A DNA stretch of 5,929 nucleotides from Pseudomonadota bacterium (GCA_021805485.1 JAJZFF010000342.1:1-5929); one strand, 5' to 3'; shown: positions 1 through 4,975, numbered from the stretch's first letter. The notes: generated by a model not told the origin, from the letters alone. Numbers and translations: made by a program.

Positions 1-817
1 GGGCGGCGGGCAGGAGGGCGGCGTGCTCGGGATAGGCCGGGCTGCGCAGGCCGAACCCGCCGCCGACATCGGGCAGCTCGATCATGATGCGCGACGCCGG
101 CACGCCGAGCACGGCCTCGAGATCGAGCCGGATCTCGTTGATGCCCTGGTGCGGGGTGACGAGGTGATAGACGCCCGAAGCCGCGTCATACCGCGCGACG
201 ATGCCGCCGGGCTCCATCGTGGAGGGGGCGAGGCGCGGCAGGTCGAACCGCACCGCGGCCACATGCGCCGAAGCGGCGAAGGCGGCGGCGACCGATGCCG
301 CGTCGCCCGCCGCGTGCAGGAAGGCGAGATTGCCCGGCGCCTCGGGATGGATCGGCGGCGCGTCCGGCGCGGCGTCGAGCCCGACCACCGGCGGCAGCAT
401 CTCGTACTCCACCGCGATCGCCTCCGCCGCGTCCATCGCCGCGGCGAGGGTTTCGCCGACCACGCAGGCGACCGGCTCGCCGGCATAGCGCACCCGCCCC
501 TGCGCCAGCACCGGGCGGAACGGGGCGACGAGCGGGCGCTCGCCCTCGGCGCCGTAGCGCATCAGGGCGCGGAAATTGCCGAAGCCGGCGGCGGCGCAAT
601 CCTCGCCGGTCAGCACCGCGACGACGCCCGGCATCGCCCGCGCCGCCGCCGCATCGAGGGAGACGATCGCCGCATGGGCGTGCGGCGATCGCAGGAAGGC
701 CGCCGCCAGCGCGCCCTCCGCCCGCACATCCGCCACATACCGCCCCGCCCCGCTCACCCAGCGCGTCCGGTCGCGCGCCGATTGCGTGGGCCGGCCCGAG
801 ATGCCCGATCCGTCCAT
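1..817 (-). CDS. Xanthine dehydrogenase/CoxL-family molybdopterin-binding subunit, N-terminal part
   Basis: Large (molybdenum) subunit of a molybdenum hydroxylase of the xanthine oxidase/CO dehydrogenase family. These enzymes oxidise aldehydes, N-heterocycles or CO at a Mo-molybdopterin-cytosine-dinucleotide centre with FAD and 2Fe-2S partner subunits. About 272 codons are present; the family is usually 750-800 residues, so the C-terminal two thirds lie beyond the left edge. Visible: GRYVADV at residues 25-31, RSPHAHA at 43-49 and VRYAGEPVA at 109-117, typical of the a/b-hammerhead domain, then DVGGGFG at 250-256, the cofactor-contacting loop that opens the Mo-binding domain, followed by YPEH at 262-265. 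The ATG at 817 is preceded by GGAGG at five bases. The discriminating active-site loop (AYRGAGR or AYxCSFR type) is outside the window, so the substrate cannot be assigned. No FAD or FeS subunit lies upstream within the window; partners could be downstream, off the left edge. Confidence 0.93.
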   Translation of the reverse strand, partial: MDGSGISGRPTQSARDRTRWVSGAGRYVADVRAEGALAAAFLRSPHAHAAIVSLDAAAARAMPGVVAVLTGEDCAAAGFGNFRALMRYGAEGERPLVAPFRPVLAQGRVRYAGEPVACVVGETLAAAMDAAEAIAVEYEMLPPVVGLDAAPDAPPIHPEAPGNLAFLHAAGDAASVAAAFAASAHVAAVRFDLPRLAPSTMEPGGIVARYDAASGVYHLVTPHQGINEIRLDLEAVLGVPASRIMIELPDVGGGFGLRSPAYPEHAALLPAA

Positions 818-869
818 GTTTTCCTCCCTCCCGCGCGTCCGGCCAGCGTCCTTGAAGCGCCACGGCCGT

Positions 870-900
870 CGAGAAATAACAGCACGTTAACAGAATACCC
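870..900 (-). promoter_or_regulatory. AT-richer patch, possible promoter of the molybdopterin subunit gene
   Basis: The 217-base gap between the two leftmost genes contains one short AT-rich patch about 55-80 bases before the start of the molybdopterin subunit gene. On the minus strand it includes TATTCT and TGTTAT, each a partial match to a -10 box, the latter preceded by TG as in an extended -10. No convincing -35 box is seen. The location suits a promoter, but the match is weak and this is inference. Confidence 0.2.
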
Positions 901-998
901 CGCCATCGCGGGCCCGCAAACCCCGGCCCCGCCAGGCCGGCAGGCCCGCAGCCGAATGCGTCCTCATGAAACTTCAGGTTCGCGAGGATCGGGACAAG

Positions 999-1011
999 CG
1001 CCGGCCCGGCG
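999..1011 (-). terminator. Possible terminator hairpin after the DinB-family gene
   Basis: CGCCG and CGGCG pair around a three-base loop, 24 bases past the DinB-family stop codon in the direction of its transcription. It is followed by CTTGTC, not a real T-run, so any termination would be weak or factor-assisted. The surrounding sequence is GC-rich and could form such stems by chance. Confidence 0.25.
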
Positions 1012-1034
1012 TGCCGGATCAGCGCCGCCGATGC

Positions 1035-1550
1035 TTACAGGATTTCGGGGTGCTCCGGCATGAACGCAAGGTCGGTATCGTCTGGCCTGACGCCTGCGGC
1101 CGTGAGCATGGCATGGATCTGGCCGCGATGGTGTGTCTGGTGATTGAAGAGATGCATGACGATCACGGTCTTCGGCCTCGAAATCTCGCGTCCCAGCGCG
1201 CCCGAAAACCAGACGAGATCTTCGGCGAACCAGGCGGCATCCAGCTGCCCTGCCCAGTCCAGCACCTCGCGGTCCATCGCGGCGCGTTGCCCGCAGAATT
1301 CGTCCCAGCTCCCGTCAAACCTCGTCGAGCCCGGAATCCCTCCCTCGGGCGGCCGCGTGCCCTTGAACCGGCTCATCCACATGCGGTCCGCCCAGAGCAG
1401 GTGGTAGAACGTCGCCTCGATCGATCCGAAGAAGGCGCCCCGGTCGAGCGCCCGCCCTTCGGGTGGCAGCTGGGCCGTCGCGCGGAGAAGGTTCCGGTTT
1501 TGCCAGGCATTGTATCTGGCCATCGTCAGCGCGTATTCGGCATTGGCCAT
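1035..1550 (-). CDS. DinB-family metal-binding protein
   Basis: A 171-residue protein of the DinB/YfiT-like fold, a four-helix bundle that usually binds a divalent metal through three histidines. The family includes thiol-dependent S-transferases and many proteins of unknown role. Visible: an N-terminal helix with YNAWQNRNL (13-21), a first histidine in FYHLLWADRMW (H50), and the C-terminal signature NHQTHHRGQIHAML (136-149), where H137 and H141 give the HxxxH pair. Length fits the family (150-180). The ATG at 1550 is chosen because GGAGGG lies five bases upstream and homologues start near the ARYNAW motif; an in-frame ATG at 1592 would add 14 residues without a good ribosome binding site and falls inside an inverted repeat. 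No signal peptide, so cytoplasmic. It stands alone, with gaps of 155 bases or more on both sides. The thiol cofactor or substrate cannot be read from the sequence. Confidence 0.92.
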   Translation of the reverse strand: MANAEYALTMARYNAWQNRNLLRATAQLPPEGRALDRGAFFGSIEATFYHLLWADRMWMSRFKGTRPPEGGIPGSTRFDGSWDEFCGQRAAMDREVLDWAGQLDAAWFAEDLVWFSGALGREISRPKTVIVMHLFNHQTHHRGQIHAMLTAAGVRPDDTDLAFMPEHPEIL

Positions 1551-1576
1551 GGTGGCCCTCCGCATGGAAATCCCGC

Positions 1577-1600
1577 TCGGCGCAGTCTTCATAGCGCCGA
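1577..1600. promoter_or_regulatory. Inverted repeat upstream of the DinB-family gene
   Basis: TCGGCGC and GCGCCGA form perfect seven-base arms separated by ten bases, 27-50 bases upstream of the DinB-family start. Position and symmetry fit an operator or a leader hairpin, but no regulator is encoded nearby and GC-rich stems are common here. Confidence 0.3.
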
Positions 1601-1650
1601 TGGATTGCCATGGGAATGACGGGCCGGGCCCGGCAGTCCCGCGAACGAAC

Positions 1651-1665
1651 CGCCGGTCCCCGGCG
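1651..1665 (-). terminator. Possible terminator hairpin downstream of the 1706-2143 cytochrome gene
   Basis: CGCCGG and CCGGCG pair perfectly around a three-base loop. In the direction of transcription the stem is followed by GTTCGTTCG, only moderately T-rich. It lies about 40 bases past the cytochrome stop codon. Further downstream, 1623-1634 is a perfect 12-base palindrome. Together with the hairpin at 1691-1706 these make a run of three stems between the cytochrome and DinB-family genes, a plausible termination or 3'-end protection zone. Confidence 0.35.
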
Positions 1666-1690
1666 TGATTGCGAAGCGGCGGCGCGGGCG

Positions 1691-1706
1691 GGCCGGGTAT
1701 CCGGCC
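1691..1706 (-). terminator. Hairpin overlapping the cytochrome c stop codon
   Basis: GGCCGG, a four-base loop and CCGGCC form a perfect six-base-pair stem whose first base on the transcript is the last base of the TAG stop. No T-run follows. It may stabilise the 3' end of the transcript or act with the stem at 1651-1665. Confidence 0.35.
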
Positions 1707-2143
1707 TATTTGAACTGCTGCCCCATCTTCGCCCCCTTGGAGAGTTTGGTGAGATAGGCGATCAGGTCGGTCATCTGCGGGCTGGAAGCGCCGGGCGGCT
1801 TGCCTTGCAGGCCGCCGCGAATGCAGTGGACGAGCTGCTGCTCGAGCGTCACCACACGATGCGCATGGCCGTTATATTTCGGGAACTGCGCCGCAACCCC
1901 CTCGAGGCTCGGGATCTTCGCGCCGCCCGGCAGGTGGCCGGCCGTGGTGCCGCCATTGACATGGCACGACGAGCAGGTGCGCACGCCGCCGAACTGATCA
2001 TGATTGAAGATGTGCAAGCCCTCCGCCGCGGCCTGGTCCGGCGAAGTGGCCGGGGCAAGCCCCGCGGCGGCGGCCGTGCCGAGGCCAAGGCCGAAGGCGA
2101 GAAGGGCAGCCCCGACGAGACGGGGGCGGGGTAACCGGGTCAT
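1706..2143 (-). CDS. Exported monohaem c-type cytochrome
   Basis: A 145-residue class I-like cytochrome c. Residues 1-27 look like a Sec signal peptide: basic start with three Arg, a Leu/Ala/Gly-rich core, then AAAA. The single haem-binding motif is CSSCH (57-61). Downstream, PSLEGVAAQFPKYN (78-91), TLEQQLVHCIRGGLQGKP (99-116) and SPQMTDLIAYLTKLSKGAKM (121-140) resemble the small cytochrome domains found in thiosulfate-oxidising and related dihaem cytochromes (SoxX/TsdA-like). M124 or M140 may be the distal haem ligand; I cannot decide which. The protein should be periplasmic and carry electrons between an oxidising enzyme and a terminal oxidase, but its partner is not visible: neighbours are a DinB protein and a membrane methyltransferase, and no sox genes are present. 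The ATG at 2143 is preferred (GGAGG seven bases upstream); a GTG immediately before it is too close. Confidence 0.9.
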   Translation of the reverse strand: MTRLPRPRLVGAALLAFGLGLGTAAAAGLAPATSPDQAAAEGLHIFNHDQFGGVRTCSSCHVNGGTTAGHLPGGAKIPSLEGVAAQFPKYNGHAHRVVTLEQQLVHCIRGGLQGKPPGASSPQMTDLIAYLTKLSKGAKMGQQFK

Positions 2144-2159
2144 CACGAAGCCTCCCAGA

Positions 2160-2188
2160 GATATATGTCAATTCCGGAATACAGCTAA
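2160..2188 (-). promoter_or_regulatory. Candidate promoter with central palindrome before the 1706-2143 cytochrome gene
   Basis: On the minus strand TTAGCT (2183-2188) and TATATC (2160-2165) are separated by 17 bases and sit just before the ribosome binding site of the cytochrome gene. Between them lies the perfect ten-base palindrome ATTCCGGAAT (2171-2180), well placed for a repressor. Both boxes are imperfect matches and the leader would be only a few bases before GGAGG, so this is tentative. Confidence 0.3.
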
Positions 2189-2264
2189 CGTCCCGGCGGC
2201 ATGGCCTGTCAATCGTCCGGCGGCGGCGCTGCCTCCCGGCGCGATCAAGCTTCCGTGCGCATGA

Positions 2265-2283
2265 GGGGCGAACACCCCGCCCC
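2265..2283 (-). terminator. Possible terminator after the membrane methyltransferase
   Basis: GGGGCG and CGCCCC pair around a seven-base loop about 34 bases past the methyltransferase stop codon. It lacks a T-run, so it is a weak candidate for an intrinsic terminator. Confidence 0.3.
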
Positions 2284-2316
2284 GCGTGACGAATGTGCAG
2301 ACGGCGCAACGGCCCG

Positions 2317-2991
2317 TCAGAAAATCAGGGGGACCAGATGCCAGCGCACCCTTGTGCAGTATTCCGTGTATCCCGGCAGGTTTTGCGCAAGGAAATTCTC
2401 CTCATCGAGGAGGCGCCAGACGAGGCCGAGAACCGTGAGGGCCGAGGGAATGAGCGTCCAATAGGAACCGAGCGCCAGGGGCATGCCGATCAGGTAGACC
2501 AGCGCGCTCGCATACATCGGATTCCGCACGACCCCGTAGGGCCCGGTCGAGACAACCCTCTGATCCTCGACGACCCCGACAGTCGCGGCGCCGAACGGGT
2601 TCTCCTTGACGACCCGGTACACCATGAGCATGCCCGCGACGATCAGAAGATCGCCCGTCACCACGAGCCAAGGCGGCACGTTCGACCATCCGAAGCGGTC
2701 ATCCAGTCCCGGAACGATGAATGCGACGACGATTGAGATGAAGCCGAGCAGCGTAATGCCCTTTTGCACGGACCGCTGCTCCGCCGTCGGACCCGCTTTC
2801 ATCCTGGCCTCCAGCAGCCTCGGGTTGTCGAGCAGGTATCGCACGTAGGGAACGGCGGCGATGCCGTTCACCGCGAGATACACCCACGCTTGCCAATACC
2901 TCACGGTACCCGCCGCGAGAAACAGCACGAGCGCAATGAGCCCGGTGCCAGCCAGACACAAGATCAGCATTCGCATTCTGGCGTTTTTCAT
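2317..2991 (-). CDS. Isoprenylcysteine carboxyl methyltransferase/PEMT-superfamily membrane methyltransferase
   Basis: Integral inner-membrane methyltransferase of the ICMT/phospholipid methyltransferase superfamily, using S-adenosylmethionine. With the start at 2991 it has 224 residues, usual for bacterial members. Hydrophobic segments lie at about 8-28, 33-51, 78-96, 106-126 and 161-192. Family signatures: FLAAGTVRYWQAWVYLA (24-40), AGPTAEQ (66-72), KENPFGAATV (129-138), GPYGVVRNPMY (150-160, cofactor site), LLDEENFL (194-201) and GYTEYCTRVRWHLVP (207-221), giving the paired Glu and C-terminal Arg/Trp region. Bacterial members methylate small lipids or unknown acceptors; the substrate is not known here. 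The same frame is open to an ATG at 3066, with another at 3039. I prefer 2991 because homologues begin about 20-25 residues before the FLxAGTxxYWQAW motif and the upstream 75 bases contain leader palindromes. The 2991 ATG has no clear ribosome binding site, so the start is unsettled. Confidence 0.88.
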   Translation of the reverse strand: MKNARMRMLILCLAGTGLIALVLFLAAGTVRYWQAWVYLAVNGIAAVPYVRYLLDNPRLLEARMKAGPTAEQRSVQKGITLLGFISIVVAFIVPGLDDRFGWSNVPPWLVVTGDLLIVAGMLMVYRVVKENPFGAATVGVVEDQRVVSTGPYGVVRNPMYASALVYLIGMPLALGSYWTLIPSALTVLGLVWRLLDEENFLAQNLPGYTEYCTRVRWHLVPLIF

Positions 2992-3016
2992 GGGGTATGA
3001 AACCACCTCGGGCGTC

Positions 3017-3028
3017 GTCCGATCGGAC
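3017..3028. repeat. Perfect 12-base palindrome in the methyltransferase leader
   Basis: GTCCGATCGGAC is fully self-complementary. It carries the same half-site, TCCGATC/GATCGGA, as the hairpin at 3054-3095, with palindrome centres 53 bases apart. It sits 26-37 bases upstream of the preferred start at 2991. It could be an operator half of a pair, or an RNA element that pairs with the larger hairpin. Confidence 0.55.
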
Positions 3029-3044
3029 AAGGATGCCATGATGA

Positions 3045-3104
3045 TCAATATGATGGAGCGCTGCATCCGATCCTGAAGGATCGGAACGCGCTCCAGCCTC
3101 GCAT
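3045..3104 (-). CDS. Putative 19-codon upstream ORF (leader peptide)
   Basis: ATG at 3104 follows GAGG by six bases, the best ribosome binding site in this leader, and encodes the peptide MRGWSAFRSFRIGCSAPSY before TGA at 3045-3047. It runs through the 42-nt hairpin at 3054-3095 and ends five bases before the in-frame methyltransferase ATG at 3039, and it overlaps the ATG at 3066 in another frame. This layout would allow translation of the short ORF to melt the hairpin and reinitiate downstream. There is no run of identical amino-acid codons of the attenuator type. It is too short to support as coding on sequence alone. Confidence 0.3.
   Translation of the reverse strand: MRGWSAFRSFRIGCSAPSY
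3054..3095. repeat. 42-nt two-part hairpin in the methyltransferase leader
   Basis: Outer arms TGGAGCGC (3054-3061) and GCGCTCCA (3088-3095) pair over eight bases. After a small asymmetric internal loop (four and two bases), inner arms TCCGATCCT (3066-3074) and AGGATCGGA (3077-3085) pair over nine bases around a two-base centre. This gives 17 base pairs in 42 nucleotides, far more than the other stems in the window. On the minus-strand transcript the ATG at 3066 and its AGGA-like ribosome binding site fall within the inner arm and internal loop, so they would be occluded. No T-run follows on either strand. It may be an RNA regulatory structure, an operator, or a small dispersed repeat. Confidence 0.7.
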
Positions 3105-3215
3105 TCGGTTCCTCACCTCATGCTCCTATTGACGCCGTACAGAAATCAAGAAAATTTTGTCTTATTAACTGAATTTTTATTCAAATATCGGTTGATATTT
3201 TAACGATATGAGACG
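3105..3215. promoter_or_regulatory. AT-rich divergent promoter region with operator-like repeats
   Basis: The most AT-rich stretch of the window separates the leftward methyltransferase leader from the rightward small ORF at 3226. It contains the perfect inverted repeat AAATATC-GGTT-GATATTT (3183-3200) and another GATAT at 3205-3209, giving three copies of the same five-base unit. TTGACG (3129-3134) and TTGTCT (3157-3162) resemble -35 boxes for rightward transcription, but well-spaced good -10 boxes are not obvious. Composition and position support a promoter region; exact elements are not resolved. Confidence 0.45.
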
Positions 3216-3225
3216 GGAGGTGGCT

Positions 3226-3345
3226 GTGCAGGCGGCATTACCGGCGAGACGGCGAATTTTCATCAAGCGATCACGGATCTCGATCGCGTTATGCATCCTG
3301 ATCACGGTATCGATCGTGACCATGGCGGTCCCCGTTCTGACCTGA
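3226..3345 (+). CDS. Putative small one-helix membrane protein
   Basis: A 39-residue ORF starting at GTG, preceded by GGAGG at five bases (3216-3220), one of the better ribosome binding sites here. An in-frame ATG at 3208 would add six residues. The N-terminus is strongly basic (ARRRIFIKRSR, residues 7-17), followed by a 20-residue hydrophobic segment (ISIALCILITVSIVTMAVPVL, 18-38), so it would insert as a single helix with the basic end in the cytoplasm. After TGA at 3343-3345 the same frame stays open for 33 more codons with high GC at third positions, to TGA at 3445-3447, and reads as a proline-rich extracytoplasmic tail. It could thus be a complete small protein or the front of a gene broken by a nonsense change. 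I recognise no family. Confidence 0.4.
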   Translation: MQAALPARRRIFIKRSRISIALCILITVSIVTMAVPVLT

Positions 3346-3672
3346 ACGAGCGCCCTGCCCCTCGACTCTTCGCGACCGGATGTCAGGGATCGGCTTCCGG
3401 GCGCCGGCTCGCCATTCTCCCCGATCCCCGGCATCACCCCGATCTGATCCGCTGCCCGGCCACGCCAGGCCCGACATGGCGCGCCGCCGCGTCACCGCAC
3501 CGCCGAAGAAGCGACACCCCTGGACGGTTCGCGACACCGTGGCCATCGGTCACGGGAATTTCATCACGCCGCCGCGCGAATGCGTTAGGAAGCCACGATG
3601 AACACCACCCACCCCCAGGCGGCCGGCATCCCTCCGCGATGCCGCCGGGAGCCTTGAGTCCGTGCCGGAGAA

Positions 3673-3900
3673 ATGCGGTTGACCGTCTGGCTCATCATGG
3701 TTCCGGCACTGATCGCGGGCCACCCCGGCGCAACCGTGCCGCACTGGCACCGCACGCATGCCGGATGCCGCGCCGATGAGGCCGCCCATCACCTTCCGCC
3801 CGGATCATGCCTGAAAACCGAGGGCGACGCGCCCCCCACGACCGGCCCGGCGGGACCAGCCGCCCCATTCCACCGCAACCCACCAGATGAACGCGATTGA
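3673..3900 (+). CDS. Low-confidence 75-residue ORF with signal-like N-terminus
   Basis: Starts MRLTVWLIMVPALIAG, a short hydrophobic stretch like a signal peptide or anchor, then a His/Pro/Gly-rich remainder with two cysteines (C32 and C46) and no recognisable motif. The only ribosome-binding-like sequence, GGAG, lies two bases before the ATG, which is too close. It follows a 19-codon ORF (3598-3657) by 15 bases. Codon use looks no better than in neighbouring frames, so this may be chance. Confidence 0.15.
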   Translation: MRLTVWLIMVPALIAGHPGATVPHWHRTHAGCRADEAAHHLPPGSCLKTEGDAPPTTGPAGPAAPFHRNPPDERD

Positions 3901-4031
3901 CGCCTCGCCCCCGCAACGGCCTGACGTTCGAGCCACGCGGCCTCCGGCCAGCCACAGGATATCCTCAATCAAGCCGATCCGGTTCGACCACGTCCCGGCA
4001 GGCCGGTCCGGCCGGAACCGCGACATGACAA

Positions 4032-4043
4032 CGCCGTTCGGCG
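4032..4043 (-). terminator. Possible terminator hairpin after the short-chain dehydrogenase gene
   Basis: CGCCG and CGGCG pair around a two-base centre (a four-pair stem with a four-base loop is more realistic), about 25 bases past the stop codon, followed on the transcript by TTGTC. Short stem and minimal T-run make this a weak candidate. A second symmetric element lies further on at 4001-4013. Confidence 0.25.
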
Positions 4044-4068
4044 GCGGATCGAGACCGGCGTCAGCGCC

Positions 4069-4764
4069 TCACCACGGCAGCTCCGCGCCGGTATAGTCGA
4101 AGAACGCCAGCCCCGGCCTGCCGCGCCGGGCGATCAGCTGGTCGACCACGCGGGGAATGCTCTCGCCGATCGACAGCGTCGCCTGCGGCCCGCCCATGTC
4201 GGTCCGCACCCAGCCGGGCGCCACCAGGGCGAGGCTGCGCGCGGAGTCCCTGTGGCGCGCGGCATAGCTGCGCATCAGCGTGTTCAGCGCCGCCTTGCTC
4301 GCCCGGTAGGCCTCGAACATGCCGGTCGTGTTGTTGGCCACGCTGCCGAGCCCGGAAGACATCAGCCCGATCCCGCCCTCCGGCGCGACCAGGTCGCCCA
4401 GCGCCTCCACCGCGCGCATCGGGCTGAGCGCGTTGGTCACCATCAGCTCGACGAAGGTCTCGGTGCTCACCGCGCCGATCGGCGCCGCCGGATCGCTGGC
4501 GATTCCCGCGTTCACGAACAGCTGGTCGAACACCTGCCCCTCCAGCCGCGCCCGCAGGGCGGCGAGCTGGTCCGCGTCGTTGATGTCGAGGCGCTCGATC
4601 GCGAGCCGCCCGCCGGCCCGCGCCGCCAGCGCGTGCAGGCCGGTCGGCCCCGCGCCGCGCACCGTCGCCGTCACCCGCCAGCCGCGCCCGAGATACTCCT
4701 CCGCCATGGCGAGACCGAGCCCGCGCGAGGCGCCGATGATGAGACAGGACGGTTCCGATGCCAC
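4069..4764 (-). CDS. Short-chain dehydrogenase/reductase, C-factor/sniffer-like
   Basis: A 231-residue classical short-chain dehydrogenase/reductase, a cytoplasmic NAD(P)H-dependent oxidoreductase. Visible: the Rossmann dinucleotide loop GASRGLG (11-17), D60 of the LDIND strand end, NAG (85-87), the tetrad Asn N111 in VTNALSP, SSGLGS (136-141) supplying the catalytic Ser, and YRASK (153-157) with catalytic Tyr and Lys, followed by AALNTLMRSYA. The last motif and the overall length point to the C-factor/sniffer carbonyl-reductase branch. R14 in the glycine loop and R36 after the second strand suggest a preference for NADPH, which is inference. VAPGWVRTDMGG (187-198) is the usual substrate-side loop. 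The start is GTG at 4764, with GGAG seven bases upstream. It is divergent from the cytochrome/quinoprotein pair; the substrate is unknown. Confidence 0.93.
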   Translation of the reverse strand: MASEPSCLIIGASRGLGLAMAEEYLGRGWRVTATVRGAGPTGLHALAARAGGRLAIERLDINDADQLAALRARLEGQVFDQLFVNAGIASDPAAPIGAVSTETFVELMVTNALSPMRAVEALGDLVAPEGGIGLMSSGLGSVANNTTGMFEAYRASKAALNTLMRSYAARHRDSARSLALVAPGWVRTDMGGPQATLSIGESIPRVVDQLIARRGRPGLAFFDYTGAELPW

Positions 4765-4975
4765 GGCGCTTCTCCTCGATTCCCGGTTTCGCGCGAGGCT
4801 ACGACGATTCCCGCCCGCACGGCCAGACGCCGCGGGGCGCGGGCGTGGCGAAGCGGAACAGTCTCTCTCGCCGGGATTACCGCAGCTTTACAGGATGGAA
4901 GGGTTCATATACCTGCCGCGTAACGAATATGAGAACACCGCCCGGTCGCGGGCGAACCGAACATGGGGAACATTC
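4765..4975. promoter_or_regulatory. Divergent intergenic region between the dehydrogenase and cytochrome/quinoprotein genes
   Basis: This 211-base gap must hold the promoters for the leftward short-chain dehydrogenase and the rightward cytochrome c. The only AT-richer part, about 4885-4935, contains TTTACA (4887-4892) and TATACC 15 bases later, a possible rightward promoter with a short spacer, and also CGAATATGAG further on. No clear operator is seen. Confidence 0.35.

Larger units (their letters stand above)
3346..4068. other. 723-base stretch with no recognisable gene
   Basis: No open frame on either strand in this stretch resembles a known protein family, and the longer frames have compositions (Arg, Pro, His, Gly-rich) typical of non-coding frames in GC-rich DNA. 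Short candidates are the tail continuing from 3345 to 3447, a 19-codon ORF at 3598-3657 with AGGA seven bases upstream, and the ORF at 3673-3900. A nested inverted repeat lies at 3980-4020: CGGTTC and GAACCG flank GGCCGG-T-CCGGCC (4001-4013). It may be decayed coding sequence or a region encoding short peptides or RNA; nothing decides between these. Confidence 0.5.

Noticed and set aside
186..863. Leftward open frame of 225 codons in another frame
   Set aside because: Same strand as the molybdopterin gene but out of frame; composition is low-complexity Arg/Gly/Ala, while the true frame shows clear family motifs.
23..1063. Long rightward open frame of 346 codons
   Set aside because: It lies opposite the molybdopterin subunit gene, is Arg/Gly/Ala-rich with no family motif, and is explained by GC-rich antisense frames.
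966..1619. Rightward open frame of 217 codons
   Set aside because: Antisense to the DinB-family gene, whose histidine motifs and ribosome binding site are clear.
2166..2171. Perfect minus-strand TTGACA box before the 1706-2143 cytochrome gene
   Set aside because: It lies only about ten bases before the ribosome binding site, leaving no room for a -10 box and transcription start before the gene.
3291..3779. Rightward open frame of 162 codons in the gene-free stretch
   Set aside because: His/Pro/Arg-rich with no ribosome binding site, no domain and no protein-like hydrophobic pattern.
3805..4026. Leftward open frame with a Trp-rich segment, considered as a transposase remnant
   Set aside because: No DDE, HUH or recombinase motif, no terminal inverted repeats and no target duplication were seen.
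4319..4975. Upstream part of the cytochrome c open frame
   Set aside because: The frame is open upstream by chance opposite the short-chain dehydrogenase; the signal peptide begins at the ATG at 4976.
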